Of a stretch of 64,000 nt of DNA, positions 1 through 13,791 are shown piece by piece; position 1 is the stretch's first letter, and every line of letters starts with the position of its first letter. The position numbers were made by a program, and so were the translations under genes. The stretch is taken from the NCBI RefSeq assembly GCF_019703515.2, contig NC_059379.1, positions 20,207,380 through 20,271,379 of the forward strand. The letters run 5' to 3'. The notes under the pieces were generated by a model. That model made no database searches, was not told the DNA's origin, and was given only the letters and a program-made list of their open reading frames with translations. This DNA comes from Myxocyprinus asiaticus. Its lineage: Eukaryota > Chordata > Actinopteri > Cypriniformes > Catostomidae.

Positions 1-195
1 CAAAAATTACAAATAAAATGTTTTGTAGTTGAAAAACTCAAGTCACACAAATATTTGTGTATTTATTATCGATCTTTGTTGTGTCTTTCAAGTACATGGG
101 TGCACACGTTCATCCCAAAATGCATAGTCTTTATGTATGTGTGTGTTTAGTATTATAACTTCTGCACTGTAATATGTTTTTATCATCTTCTATAG

Positions 196-310
196 ATTTT
201 CCAATGACATAACCAAGAGTTTGCAGACTCTGCTTGGGGGCAAGTTGTCCGACCCCAACACTGCAGGATTGTTGTGATAACATTGACAGGAAGTGGATTC
301 ATTGGTCACC
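196..310 (+). other. mpp7: Probable 5' UTR part of mpp7 exon 1
   Basis: The stretch from the TATAG acceptor (191-195) to the start codon is stopped in the mpp7 frame (TGA 284-286), as expected of an untranslated leader. No promoter or TATA element is recognisable upstream in 1-195, so transcription probably starts in an upstream exon outside the window. The 5' limit is inferred only from the acceptor-like sequence. Confidence 0.5.
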
Positions 311-347
311 ATGCCGGTCCTCTCCACCAGAACCGACAGTGAAATAG
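311..347 (+). CDS. mpp7: MPP7-like MAGUK p55 scaffold, first coding exon (start codon)
   Basis: This exon encodes the first 12 residues (MPVLSTRTDSEI) plus the first base of a Gly codon, then a donor GTATCT at 348. The N-terminus matches the MPP7/MPP3 pattern (MPxLS...) of membrane palmitoylated MAGUK scaffolds, which act at epithelial junctions and synapses. I chose this ATG because it has ACC directly before it (good Kozak context), an in-frame TGA lies at 284-286, and the split Gly codon joins exactly to exon 2 in phase 1. The exon probably begins at 196, after a TATAG acceptor at 191-195, making 196-310 5' UTR. Combined with the next four exons the protein is closer to MPP7 than MPP3. Whether it is the a or b fish copy cannot be decided here. 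Confidence 0.85.
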
Positions 348-1337
348 GTATCTCATCCTTCACTTACCTTACTACATCAAAACCCTTGATACACACAACA
401 GTCCATAGCAGACAAGAATCCTGATCAAGATTAATTTATTTTCCTGTGTTTTGTGACCTTAAGCACATGCTCATATTTGCATTCAACTTTTCTTGATAAA
501 AGAGTGAGTTCTTCAGAATATCAGGTTTTCCTCCATAACATTTATGGTTACACATCAGATGTTGGAACTAGTATAGACAAGTGGAAACACAGACCATCAA
601 TTACTATCATGGTCATTTCACCCAGTTACTGACCTGCATGTGGATCGACGGTCACACAGACAACCACAAGATTCAACTTTGCACTTGTGATGTGATTATC
701 TTTTTCAGCTTGTTAGTTCAAAAGTTCAGGGATCACTTTATCGCAATGAGTGTGTTTGCATTTGTGTTTGGAGACCAAACACACAGCTTAATATTAATAT
801 TATGTCTCCCAGACACACCGTGTTTCCTTTTTTCCTTTTTATGCCCACATCCCTCTCTAGGCCATATTTCTTTAATAAAGAAGGAATTACTAAGGAAATG
901 TAATCTATTAGAAAATAATGCCTAGTTCTGGTATAAAAATCTGATGGACGACTGTGAGGTTGCCGGGAGACATGTGGTATGGTTAGGTTACATCCGCTGT
1001 GCACGATCTTGTCTTACCCAGCAGACTTTTAATGAACACTTTGAAAGCCCAGTAAGCCACTGTGGATCTGATATATTGGGCCCATTACATACCTTATGTC
1101 AAGATGTGTGTGAGCACTTGAGTGCCCTAAACGCTCTGCCACTTATTTGAGCTGCTCGTAATGTGTTATTGGCTGCTATTTTGTTGTTGGACACCTGACA
1201 CAAACCCTCTCTCTAACACACACATATTTAAACATCCCATTCATGAGGCAGGAAATTGAGATTTAATCGCCAAAGCCCACAAAAAAATTTATCAAGGAGG
1301 ATTGGCACTAACATATAAGCCTGTTTCTGGCTCTTTG

Positions 1338-1373
<36 letters not shown>

Positions 1374-2388
1374 TCTTCTTTCTCATTTAACGACTCCATA
1401 CAGTGTCTTCTGTTCTCATCTAATCTCCATTCATCTGTATGGAAGAGCGGTATGGATATCAGAATGCTGTTCATGTACTCCATATGTATCTTGTTTTTAG
1501 TGTGGGAGTTTTTCTTCCTGATGAAATTTGATTTCACTACCTTTGGGTGTCCTTGGACTGACAGACCCATCCACCCACTACCTGTAGTGTGGGTATGTGA
1601 GAGAAAGAGAGCCTGGTGTTGATGTCATGTGATAAATTACTATAATCCCTTTGACATCAACTGCAAATGCAGTCATCCTGTGCAACTCAACTCACATTCA
1701 CACATTGTTATTCTCTCATGCTTTCAAAACGAACAGTATCCAAGGCCTTTAAAAAGCTTCCACTGCTATCATGTTATCAATACAGAGATTAATATTCTGC
1801 AAATCCCAAGAAACATTACTTTATTCCTTTTGTGTTTTGTTCTTTCTCTTTTTTTTATTCCACTCCAGCTTAGTTCGCCTCCAATTCAGCTTTACATCTG
1901 TGTTCCCCGAGTAGACATTTATCAATGTTGTATGTCATTGTTTTCATGAAGTGAGTGGTTTGGTCCTCAGATCTGCATGCCCTCCTGCACTATGCAGTCT
2001 GTTAGCCTGATCAATTTGAATCTGCAGTTTGATTGGAGCATCTTAGACCCTTGCCGGGTTTTTATGAGCCACATGAAGTTTTACGGTGTTATTCTGGGCT
2101 GGCCTGCTTGTCCAATTACTATACCTCATCCCAAGTCATCACTAAAAAGATAAGAGTTCCCAGAATACTCAAGAGAGAGAAAAAAGGGACATATGGGAAG
2201 CTCTTAGGACAAAAGTTCTTTACCAGATAAGCTAATTTAATTAAAATGTACATATGCCTGTGTGATAGTTTAATGTGTGAACAGGTTTTATGCATGAAAC
2301 GTTCTAAACATGTGTTCAACTTCAAAGTGTAGAGTTATATAGTCCTTACACAGTATTTGTTGGGGTGGTATTTGAGTAGTGCTTGAGT

Positions 2389-2390
<2 letters not shown>
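348..2390. other. mpp7 intron 1, first part: no recognised element
   Basis: Intronic sequence with several short open frames that show no domain or codon pattern. A T-homopolymer lies at 1343-1370. I see no RNA gene or repeat family that I can name. Confidence 0.5.
1343..1370. repeat. Poly-T tract
   Basis: An uninterrupted run of about 28 T with no recognisable SINE or LINE body next to it. Confidence 0.9.

Positions 2391-2432
<42 letters not shown>
2391..2432. repeat. (GT)n microsatellite
   Basis: About 21 GT units running directly into the TA target site of the Tc1-like element that begins at 2434. Confidence 0.97.
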
Positions 2433-3972
<1,540 letters not shown>

Positions 3973-3974
3973 TA

Positions 3975-6900
3975 TATATATATATATATTTCCATCCATT
4001 CTATTCAGAAACAAGTGTATGGTGCAATGATGCCATTGTCGGTAATGAGATCAATATTGAGTTCCAGATTGTTTATCGTTCAGGTGCTGCTGAGTCTCTC
4101 TTATGGCTTCAGCAGAGTACTGGCTGAATATGGCTGCAATGAGGAATATGACAGGAATGGCCATATTAAATTTCTTCTCGGCTAACAGTAAATTTTTCCA
4201 TTCTGATGTCAAGAATGCAGAGCATCTGGGAGCTGAGGACAGAACGAAAGAGAGAGAGAGAGACGGGAACATTTGTAGCGGCAGCAGCATGTGCTTTGGG
4301 AGCACTTTATCGATTTCCAGCCTTTTCCATCATCTCTCTCTCTTTCCTACTCTCCAAGTCTCTCTCTCTACTGCCACAGGGATACAGAACTGTAACACAA
4401 GGATTTGTTGCCACTGGAAAAGCTCCCTGTTTCCAATTACATCAGAATGAAAATTTCCACTTCATTTTACCAAATGCATCAGGAGAAAAGCAGAGGTAGA
4501 GAAAGATAGAGAGGGAGTCGGAATTTCATTTATTTGTATTAGGCATATATTTTTATACCCCCTTTTGAAGAGGATAAAGTTACCTGCTACTGTCAATGAA
4601 CAGAACACTGATTTAAAAAGGTGGTGTGGTTGCTGGAACATAATAAGAGTCTGTTAAATGTAAATCTATAGGATTTGTTTTGCCTGTTTAATTGCCTGAC
4701 AGGTGAACATTGTTAATCTGACCACTTAGAGAAGTAATTGCACATCTCTCTTAAACAAGCCACTCAGTTTGAGATCACATTTATGTCCATAGCACAAACT
4801 GTGTAGGATGCAACAAATGTTAATTTTCAGGCTTAGGGGGTTTAAAAAAATTATGAGCAGTAGTAATAGTGATGCTTGCCTCCGCTAGTTTTCAAAAATT
4901 GTACTTCGAACTCCAAGTTAAATGACAGTTATCAGTTTCAGTCAAATTAACCTGTGTATGACCAAGCTCAAATACAGACTTGAAAAAAGTACTGTCACAT
5001 GGAATATGTGATGGACAAAGTTTTCTACAGGTATTCAAAATGCTGTTTCAAGATAGGATTCCCTCCTGTTCTCAAGACTTAGTGCTCCAGAGATGCTCGC
5101 GTCAAGGGATCCTTTGGCCTTGGCTTATGTGCAACAAGATCAGAATAAGGAAAGCAAACATTTGTATTGACATCGTATTGATAAAATTATTTATTTATTT
5201 TTTATTTTTATTTTTTTCGTGTGTCTACATGTTGGCATACATTTAATAGGCATAATGTGATGGAGTTTAATGCTAAAACGCAATTATCAGGGCGGTGTGT
5301 CATGCAATGTGTATGTGTGATGATGATTTATATGAGTAGTCATCATTCAGTGGGTGGCTGTGTGTGTGGATGATTGGAGTAGATGGTCTAGAACATGCTA
5401 GTAGATCTTTTGAGACACTGGGCAAGAGTTCTGATGTGGTGTTGTGGTTTAAGAGGCTGGGGTTCAGAGCTGAGAGCACAGCGATGAAGCCCTGCAAAGG
5501 GCTTGGACTGCCAAAAAAGCTTTTCCGCAGAATGTGTGTGTGCTTCATGCATATTGTCCATTTAAAAACAGCTCCTAAAGAGCAATAAAAGACTGGAATA
5601 ACTTCTATTGTCTGGAAAGTAAGAAGTGGATGCAATCAGAAACCAAACGGATACCCCAAGTTTGTTGAAACAAGAAAAGATCAAAGAGTGTCACTAGAAC
5701 ATAAATTGTTATGTACATGTAGCTGGTGATTTCTTTCTCTCTTTGTCTCTCTCTGTTTTTCTCTCTCCTCTTTCTTCTATAATTTGTCAGCACTCTGGAG
5801 GGCCTGTCTCTTTCTCTCCATGGATGTAGTATTTCTGTTTTAGGAAGTAAATCAAAGGGGAAATGAATGGAAGGACTCAGAGTGCAGCTGTTCTTGTTTT
5901 CATTTTTCCATTCACTCGCTCAGTTGTTTCGCAGGCAGACTTAAACCATGTTCTCTTAGTAGCACCTGAAATACTGACCCCTGAGGTGGTCGTGTGTGTT
6001 TGTATGTGACAGATATACTGCATCATAGAGTCGATTTCTCAGCACCTGCAAAAGAGAACTGCTGTGTAAGTTCAGTGTTCATTTCCTGCAGCACAGTTCA
6101 GTGAGACGAGTGTGTGTGAATCTTTTTGCACTATTGACTCCTAAATCCATCCAAAAAGACAATCACAGAAAAACATTTGACTGTTCTTTAGATATGTGGC
6201 TTGTGCTATAAATCTATCTGGTCTGTTTTCTGCCAGTTGACCTCTTCCTGGCCAGTGCATTAATGGCCTGAGGCCAACCTGGATCAGATAGAGACAGCAG
6301 GGCATATTTGCCATATGGACAGCCTGTTTGTGGCATATGTTTGTGTGTGTCTGGGTGTGTGTTTGCATGTTCTGTTCTTTTTTCAGACCTGTGTGTGTAT
6401 TTGCCTAAGAATATCGTACCAGAAAGCCATCTTTGTCTGCGAGGATGTGAACGTAAGCGCTTAGGCCTATGCGTGTCTGTGAGTGTTGTGTTGACTCCAG
6501 ACAGTTTAGATGACCTTTCTGCCTTCCTGACAGGCTGTGTAATTAAATTTGGTCTCCATGCCCTGTGCTTTTGACCAATAATGTTGTGAATTTGAGAAGC
6601 ATGGCCTTCCACCCTGTGCTCCTCCCTGCCGTACTCCAGCACTGCCATTGATGTCTGAGGAACGCTATTATTTTCTAGAGGCCACTGGGAAGTGTAGGCG
6701 TGTGAAAGGGAAACACTTTTTGGCACAGCATTTTTTCACATCCCATCCAGTAAATTTGGCTTGGCAATGGATAATGGTCAGTTTACGGAAATCCTTTTAT
6801 AGCCTACAGACACATAAGGTTAGATGTTGACTGTTAAACTCAGCCTGGGTCCAGCTGGTCAGCGGTCAGCAGAAGAACTTTAGGAAAGACTTTGATGGCA

Positions 6901-7000
6901 TCTTGTCGTGTTCTGCTATTTCTGCTCAAGTGACTTTATAGTAAATGTTGATGAGATAATAAAGCTGTGGTCAGATTCATATAAATTGTAGCAAGTAGGC
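3975..7000. other. mpp7 intron 1, middle part: no recognised element
   Basis: Ordinary AT-rich intronic sequence with a (TA)n stub just after the Tc1 end, small GA/CT-rich patches (4248-4262, 4336-4372) and many TGTG-rich short tracts. No exon or repeat family is recognisable. Confidence 0.45.
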
Positions 7001-8560
7001 TTTTCAGTTAATTACATAATATGCAGATTAATTAATCAAATTAATCTCAATTAATCGCACATATCAATATTTGCTGATAAATGCCCGAAATAAAGATAAA
7101 TCAATAATTGTAAATATAGAGAACATATAACAAACACATTGTGGTCTGGAGCAGTGCAGGTGACAAACAGAGCAGGGGGATATATTGCATACAGCCCATT
7201 AAATAATAGGGCGCAGTCAGTGCAATAATCGGAAAAGAACCTGCACTTTAGTTAAATTGCACTTGACCCAGCCCATTAGCGCAATGCGCGCCCTGTTTTG
7301 CCAACCCACTTACACTTTGCGCATGCTTGCACGAAAATATCAAAACTTCATGGCCATGCCCACTGACTTTGTGCTTATGGTGTATCACATATTGAACTTA
7401 AAGGTTATTTTCTTTTTGGATATGTATGCTCCAATGTTGCCTGCATCTTTAGAGACCGTCACTAAATTTGACTGTTTGTGAATAAAGAACGTCCAACGTC
7501 AAGCCAACTTTACTGCATTATTTATTGACGTGGGGACGCTTGGTCACTTGTTTCTGATTTCGCTGCAGTATCGTGGAAAAAGAAACTACATGTAGCCGTG
7601 CCAACGTAGGATCAGTACATAACGGCACATTCAGCAACATGGAAAAGCAGATCAAGTTGGGTTCTGAACTCGCGACTACATTGGTACAGCTAGTAAAAAC
7701 ATGCATCAAACATCCACACCACACCAACCCAGCCTTTTTTTTTTTTTTTTTTAGATATGCAGCCAATAACCTACAAACATGGAAGTCTTAAATAATGCCT
7801 AAACTAAAGACTCTGCTAACTAAATTCAGCTGACTCAATACATGTTAACAGACTATGATAATGGTCTACTCAGATGACACATTGTTTCCTAGAGCTGGTA
7901 GAAATTGCTCAAAACAGACACAAGACACATGAAAACATTATTTTGTTTGCAATTCTGATGACTTTGCTTTAATTTTTTTTGCTGTTTTTTTGCAGCATAT
8001 TTTAAATGTTTATATTTTTGATTAATGCATGTTATTTTTTGATCTGCCCTAATTATTTTGATCTGTGCTTTTTATTTATTTTTGTGCTTATTTTTTTATC
8101 TGCACTTATTATTTTTTGTTTCACGCTTATTATTTTGATTCACACTTATTATTTTTGGATCCGTGATCGCAATATATTTGACGGGATTTTGATCCCATAG
8201 TATTTACATTGATTTGTTGAAAATGTGCGAAAAACCCGTACTATCTTTGGACATACATTACACAGAACAACTTTTACTCTCCACGTGCTGTGAAAGGATC
8301 TCGCTGCTGAACACTTCACGACCAATCTACACAATTACTAGTGAGTGAAATGTAAACATTTACCAGCCAGTTGCCAAATATATTCACTTTAGTCGCAAAG
8401 CGCGAAATTTGGTTGCAAATGCGAGTAATTTCCTCTCATTGTAGTAGAGGGTTTCGCATTGAGTGAAAGATCGATCTTGGGACTTAAGAATCGGTAATAT
8501 ATTTCGCGATTAATTGGAAAAACAATATTTTTACCCATCCCTACACCTAATGTGTGGATA
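7000..8560. other. AT-rich intronic segment with remnants of hAT-like DNA transposons
   Basis: 7015-7060 holds repeated ATTAAT/TTAATC motifs like the ends of teleost hAT-type MITEs. 8495-8550 ends ACCCATCCCTAC, which resembles the terminal sequence of another such element. No partner ends or target duplications could be placed. A T-run lies at 7734-7752, and 7980-8165 is a very T-rich degenerate repeat of TTATTTTT/GCTTATT. Confidence 0.3.
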
Positions 8561-8874
8561 CCTCCTTTATTTTGTTTGTTTTGTGTTTAAAAATCATCTT
8601 GTCTTTGTCAATAAGTGAAAAAGAGAAAAAGAAATATGAAATGACAAAATGGGTTAATGTTTTCCCAGTAAAATCACTTGGAAACACGTCTAATCATATT
8701 TACGCCTTCTGACCTTGTGAGTCAGAATTTCCTAGAAGGACTTGAATGCACCATGTGCGCTGACTGCCTCCTGCTGACTCCGAGTCGCAAAAACATGAAG
8801 GTGGTACTTAAAGCTTGAATTAGAAAATTCCTTATTACGAAATTATGTATGACCAGGGGGCATGATTAATTGCT

Positions 8875-8875
<1 letters not shown>

Positions 8876-8912
<37 letters not shown>
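8876..8912. repeat. Poly-T tract
   Basis: A run of about 36 T in intron 1. A second, shorter run is at 9191-9208. Confidence 0.9.
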
Positions 8913-8918
<6 letters not shown>

Positions 8919-9468
8919 AGTTTTCATACAATTAACCACACTGAATTAAACCGTTAAGTTGACAGCCTTAGTAGCAAGCATCACATCTACCTTTCTCTTC
9001 AGTCTTTAAGTGTACAGTCTGTAAGTGTGTTAAAGATTACACCAAACATGACCGTGTGTTTATGTTTTTAAACATCACAGCCCCTTAATGAAACTTTAGG
9101 GATTTGATTCACAGTTCCAGTTGTGATTCCTGGAAAAACAGGAATTAGACAGACAAAGGGAGGAAGTGAGGTGCAGCCTGGGAGAGGGCCTTTTTTTTTT
9201 TTTTTTTTAACCCTCAGTCTGACCCAGTGTGCATGTTAAATGAATCCATGATGTTTTCTTTCTGTTTCTGTCTACTGAAGTTTACTAACATCACACCATG
9301 TCAGGAGATTTAATGGAGAATCATCTCTATAACCGCTTTGACATACACCACATATCTGTATTCATTTGGATTTTCTGGGCAATATTTGTGTCTGTCTATA
9401 TTTTCCCTTTGGATATTGAGTGTGTGTGTGTCTGGGTGTGTAATGTGTTTCCTGTATTTCTTCTGCAG

Positions 9469-9587
9469 GTCTGTATGAGCTGTTGTCAGACCTGCCATCT
9501 CAGCTGCAGCCTCATGTTGAGAGCGCAGATGACTGCTCCTTTCTACACGCTATGTTTGGGGAGAGGAGTATGCACTCATTGGTCAAG
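9469..9587 (+). CDS. mpp7: MPP7-like coding exon 2 (N-terminal L27 domain)
   Basis: The exon follows a pyrimidine-rich tract and TTCTGCAG acceptor and ends at a consensus GTGAGT donor (9588). The 119 bases complete the Gly codon begun in exon 1, then give 39 codons starting [18 protein letters not shown] and ending [11 protein letters not shown]. This is the first L27 domain, about residues 13-52, which in MPP7 pairs with L27 domains of partners such as LIN7 or DLG1 in cell-polarity complexes. Known MPP7 has GLYELLAALPAQLQPHV at this place, so the assignment is firm. The exon ends in phase 0. A longer open reading frame runs through it in another frame and is a shadow. Confidence 0.93.
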
Positions 9588-9693
9588 GTGAGTTTGTGTA
9601 CATGTGTATCCATATGTGTGTGAAATGGCAGACATAGCTATTCTGTAAGACGTGTGGCTTAACATTAGGTCCCTAAATCCATTTATCTGTTTT

Positions 9694-9697
<4 letters not shown>

Positions 9698-9729
<32 letters not shown>

Positions 9730-9732
9730 TCT
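9698..9732. repeat. (CT)n microsatellite
   Basis: CT repeat, interrupted once, about 110 bp after exon 2. Confidence 0.9.
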
Positions 9733-10122
9733 TTTACTTCATTAGTATGATATGTTGTTTCAGAAGAACCCTTTTCTTTTGGTTGTATAAGACGCGCTAC
9801 TATAAAGACATATTCAATCAGACTCTGTAAACCCTTGAAGGAAAAGTTTAAGTCATTTTTATTGAATGGGAGCCATTTCTGATTCGAAAGAGAATTTATG
9901 CCATGTTGACATTTAAATGTGAATATTTAGTAAAGACTAGTCAAAATACTGTTTGTAATTCATGCTTTTTTCTTTAGTGTCTGTTTTTCTTCTCTCTCTT
10001 TTAACACAAATGGTTGCATTGAGTCTTTAAAATGCCTAATTGGCTAGTTTGAAGAGAATTCATTTTAGTATATACAGTGTCAAAGAGGACTGATTGGAAG
10101 GCTGTTAAACTGTGTAAAATTA

Positions 10123-11705
10123 CAGGTGCATCTCAATAAATTAGAATGTCGTGGAAAAGTTAATTTATTTCAGTAATTCAACTCAAATTGTGAAACTCGT
10201 GTATTAAATAAATTCAGTGCACACAGACTGAAGTAGTTTAAGTCTTTGGTTCTTTTAATTGTGATGATTTTGGCTCACATTTTACAAAAACCCACCAATT
10301 CACTATCTCAAAAAATTAGAATATGGTGACATGCCAATCAGCTAATCAACTCAAAACACCTGCAAAGGTTTCCTGAGCCTTCAAAATGGTCTCTCAGTTT
10401 GGTTCTCTAGGCTACACAATCATGGGGAAGACTGTTGATCTGACAGTTGTCCAGAAGACAATCATTGACACCCTTCACAAGGAGGGTAAGCCACAAACAT
10501 TCATTGCCAAAGAACCTGGCTGTTCACAGAGTGCTGTATCCAAGCATGTTAACAAAGTTGAGTGGAAGGAAAAAGTGTGGAAGAAAAAGATGCACAACCA
10601 ACCGAGAGAACCGCAGCCTTATGAGGATTGTCAAGCAAAATCGATTCAAGAATTTGGGTGAACTTCACAAGGAATGGACTGAGGCTGGGGTCAAGGCGAC
10701 AAGAGCCACCACACACAGACGTGTCAAGGAATTTGGCTACAGTTGTCGTATTCCTCTTGTTAAGCCACTCCTGAACCACAGACAACGTCAGAGGCGTCTT
10801 ACCTGGGCTAAGGAGAAGAAGAACTGGACTGTTGCCCAGTGGTCTAAAGTCCTCTTTTCAGATGAGAGCAAGTTTTGTATTTCATTTGGAAACCAAGGTC
10901 CTAGAGTCTGGAGGAAGGGTGGAGAAGCTCATAGCCCAAGTTGCTTGAAGTCCAGTGTTAAGTTTCCACAGTCTGTGATGATTTGTGGTGCAGTGTCATC
11001 TGCTGGTGTTGGTCCATTGTGTTTTTTGAAAACCAAAGTCACTGCACCCGTTTACCAAGACATTTTGGAGCACTTCATGCTTCCTTCTGCTGACCAGCTT
11101 TTTAAAGATGCTGATTTCATTTTCCAGCAGGATTTGGCACCTGCCCACACTGCCAAAAGCACCAAAAGTTGGTTAAATGACCATGGTGTTGGTGTGCTTG
11201 ACTGGCCAGCAAACTCACCAGACCTGAACCCCATAGAGAATCTATGGGGTATTGTCAAGAGGAAAATGAGAAACAAGAGACCAAAAAATGCAGATGAGCT
11301 GAAGGCCACTGTCAAAGAAACCTGGGCTTCCATACCACCTCGGCAGTGCCACAAACTGATCACCTCCATGCCACGCCGAATTGAGGCAGTACTTAAAGCA
11401 AAAGGAGCCCCAACCAAGTATTGAGTACATATACAGTAAATGAACATACTTTCCAGAAGGCCAACAATTCACTAAAAATGTTTTTTTTTATTGGTCTTAT
11501 GATGTATTCAAATTTTTTGAGATAGTGAATTGGTGGGTTTTTGTTAAATGTGAGCCAAAATCATCACAATTAAAAGAACCAAAGACTTAAACTACTTCAG
11601 TCTGTGTGCATTGAATTTATTTAATACACGAGTTTCACAATTTGAGTTGAATTACTGAAATAAATGAACTTTTCCACAACATTCTAATTTATTGAGATGC
11701 ACCTG
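10123..11705 (+). mobile_element. Tc1-like transposon with ~200-bp TIRs, copy 1 (plus orientation)
   Basis: 1583 bp flanked by TA on both sides (10121-10122, 11706-11707). The terminal inverted repeats start CAGGTGCATCTCAATAAATT and extend about 200 bp inward (10123-10325 and 11505-11705). The inner part of the TIR contains CCCACCAATTCACTATCTCA. The same element occurs on the minus strand at 57677-59257. This copy is inactive through a frameshift in its transposase. Confidence 0.96.
10386..11424 (+). pseudogene. Tc1-like transposase, single 2-nt frameshift
   Basis: Read from the ATG at 10386 the protein has the HTH region (LTVVQKTIIDTLHKEG, CSQSAVSKHVN) and then shifts frame at about 10553-10557. 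Compared with the sister copy, two bases are missing inside the AACAGAAAG stretch (here AACAAAG). From there the other frame is open to 11424 with SDESKF, FQQDLAPAH and NPIENLW and the C-terminus GAPTKY. The DDE triad with 34-residue spacing is intact. Minor differences from the sister: Ala to Pro in KEPGCS, Trp to Cys in MICGAV, and an extra Arg in SLMRIVK. Confidence 0.95.
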
Positions 11706-11707
11706 TA

Positions 11708-13791
11708 GATATGCAGTACACTGTTTTATCTTTTCAGACAGGACCATCTATCACCTTTACCTTAATTTCATCTTCATTCTTGGGTTTACTTTTACTCTCC
11801 TGCTTGTAAAACCCAATCTATGTTTTCACATACGAAATCAGTTTTGCCAGTTTGTACTTTTCCCATGCCTACCTGTGTTCACCTGCCACGCTCGTCCCTT
11901 AGTTCCAAATCTTTCACTGTATACACAAGGGTTGTGCTGATACAATCATATCGATGTATCGCAATACTTCTCTGTATTTAATCAACACTTTAGATCACTG
12001 TATTTTTATTAATCTTTTTGTGTAGCCATATCATGTCCAGCATTTCAGTAATGAAGAAGCAGGTTGTCTAAATATACACAAACTTTGATACTGGCATTTC
12101 TCGGTGCAGTCAGAACCGTTTCTGTGAAGTGCAAGTGAGACTGATTGAGATTTCTCTTGCGGGCACGTTGAGGGCTTATAGTATGAGGTGGTTGGGGATA
12201 CCCAACCCTATTATTCACTCTCCTTGATGCTTAAACACTAATGCATACAGTATATTCATAATAGGAATGTACATTATAGTTATGCTGCTTAAGGCATGAC
12301 TGGTCAAGACTGGTGATATGTCCCACTGTACACTGTTTAAGGACTGGACTGAACTGGCCTTTGTTTCAAAAGTTCTCTGTATATTAGTCTAGCTACAGAG
12401 GCAGAGGTGGTATAATAGGCAGGACAGACAGACAGACCGGAGTCCGAGCCAAAGCCCTCTGCTCTCCATGCAATTAAAGCAGAGTTTCATACATGTCCCT
12501 CTCCACTCTGTTCTTTTGCCAAACTGCCACTCCAGAGAGCCTTACAGGAAATCTGACACAATCTGCAATTTCCACCTGGGTTAGATGGAAAGCGGAATTT
12601 GTCATCAGTGTGTGCGAGTCTCTATGAGATGGAAAAGATAGACATAGGAAGAGAAAGATAATTGGCAACTTTTCTTCAAATTATTTCTAGTGGGAAATAA
12701 ATGGTTCTTTCCCAAGGTCTCTCCTTTACTTTAAAGTGTAGTTGGATTTTTCACTTTGGTTTGATTATTTTCTGGAATTGTAAGGTGCACTATTCTGTTA
12801 TGTGTTCCTCTTAGTGCCCTTCCTTTCTCACATCCACACTAATAAAAGGGTGTTCACATCCACACGCACACTCTCTGAGTCTATGAGTGGTCCCACACGC
12901 AACACCCCTAACACCTATAATCCCCCTCTGTGCAAGGCACTGCTCGTAACCCAGCTATGAGATCAGCTGGTAATGCCTGTGGTTTTCACCTCTGTGCCTT
13001 TCTGTATTTGTTATTACAAGAGGAAACCAGATTCAGTTCAAACTCCTGTATCCAGCCCTCCGGGGACAGCACAGCACGCACCTTTGGGGCACTGGGGGAT
13101 AGGTGACCTCCCTCTCATGAGAACTCAAAGGAGGCTCAGGTTTAGGCCTCCCATCTCTAATCCTACACCATTTATCTGAGCTTTCTGGCTTGCTAAAGAA
13201 ATTCTGTTGGCATAATGAAGCTCAAATGGAGCTTGGAGCTCTTAATACTTCTGTGTCTAACAGAACGTAGCTACGGTGTTTGCGGCATAGCCCACACCGT
13301 AGCCTGACGTGCACCTCTTCAAAAATGTAACTGCGTGTTGCATTGATGCAGACTACAACAGCTGTGATCCAGTGTTGTAAGAGGTGCAGGGGTGAGAATG
13401 TCCTCACCACATAAAGTTTTCAGAAAAACAACTCAGCCTGGCTATGTTGTTGCAAAATAAAACTCATTATAATCACTGGAGCTGTCTGCACTGGTAGTGC
13501 CTGATGAGTTTACATGCATTCTGTTGTCAGAAACTGAATTTCTAGTTTTGTTACACTGCTCCAATCACTTTATTTAAAAAAAAAAATCAAATGTGTGACT
13601 TTGCTATAAGCATATTTAAACAACTTCTCACTGTTTTATCAAAGCTATCTTGTAACAGCATAAAGACACTTATTGAATGATTTGTAATTTTAATACAAAA
13701 GTTATCAAACTAAGATTAAGAATTGGAAACAAAGACTGTGAGGTGGCATTATTGTTTATGGGAAGGTTATGTAATAACTTTGTTGTTTAAA
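11708..13791. other. mpp7 intron 2 segment: no recognised element
   Basis: Mixed intronic sequence. 11935-11975 (ATACAATCATATCGATGTATCGCAATAC) resembles the end of a teleost hAT MITE, but no partner end was found. Short ORFs here have no recognisable features. Confidence 0.4.

Noticed and set aside
581..925. 114-codon open frame soon after mpp7 exon 1
   Set aside because: No domain, no homology I recognise, no splice context; it lies in intron 1 and its composition is that of random AT-rich DNA.
9298..9591. 97-codon frame overlapping mpp7 exon 2
   Set aside because: It is in a different frame from the conserved L27 sequence and crosses the splice acceptor; the real exon is 9469-9587.
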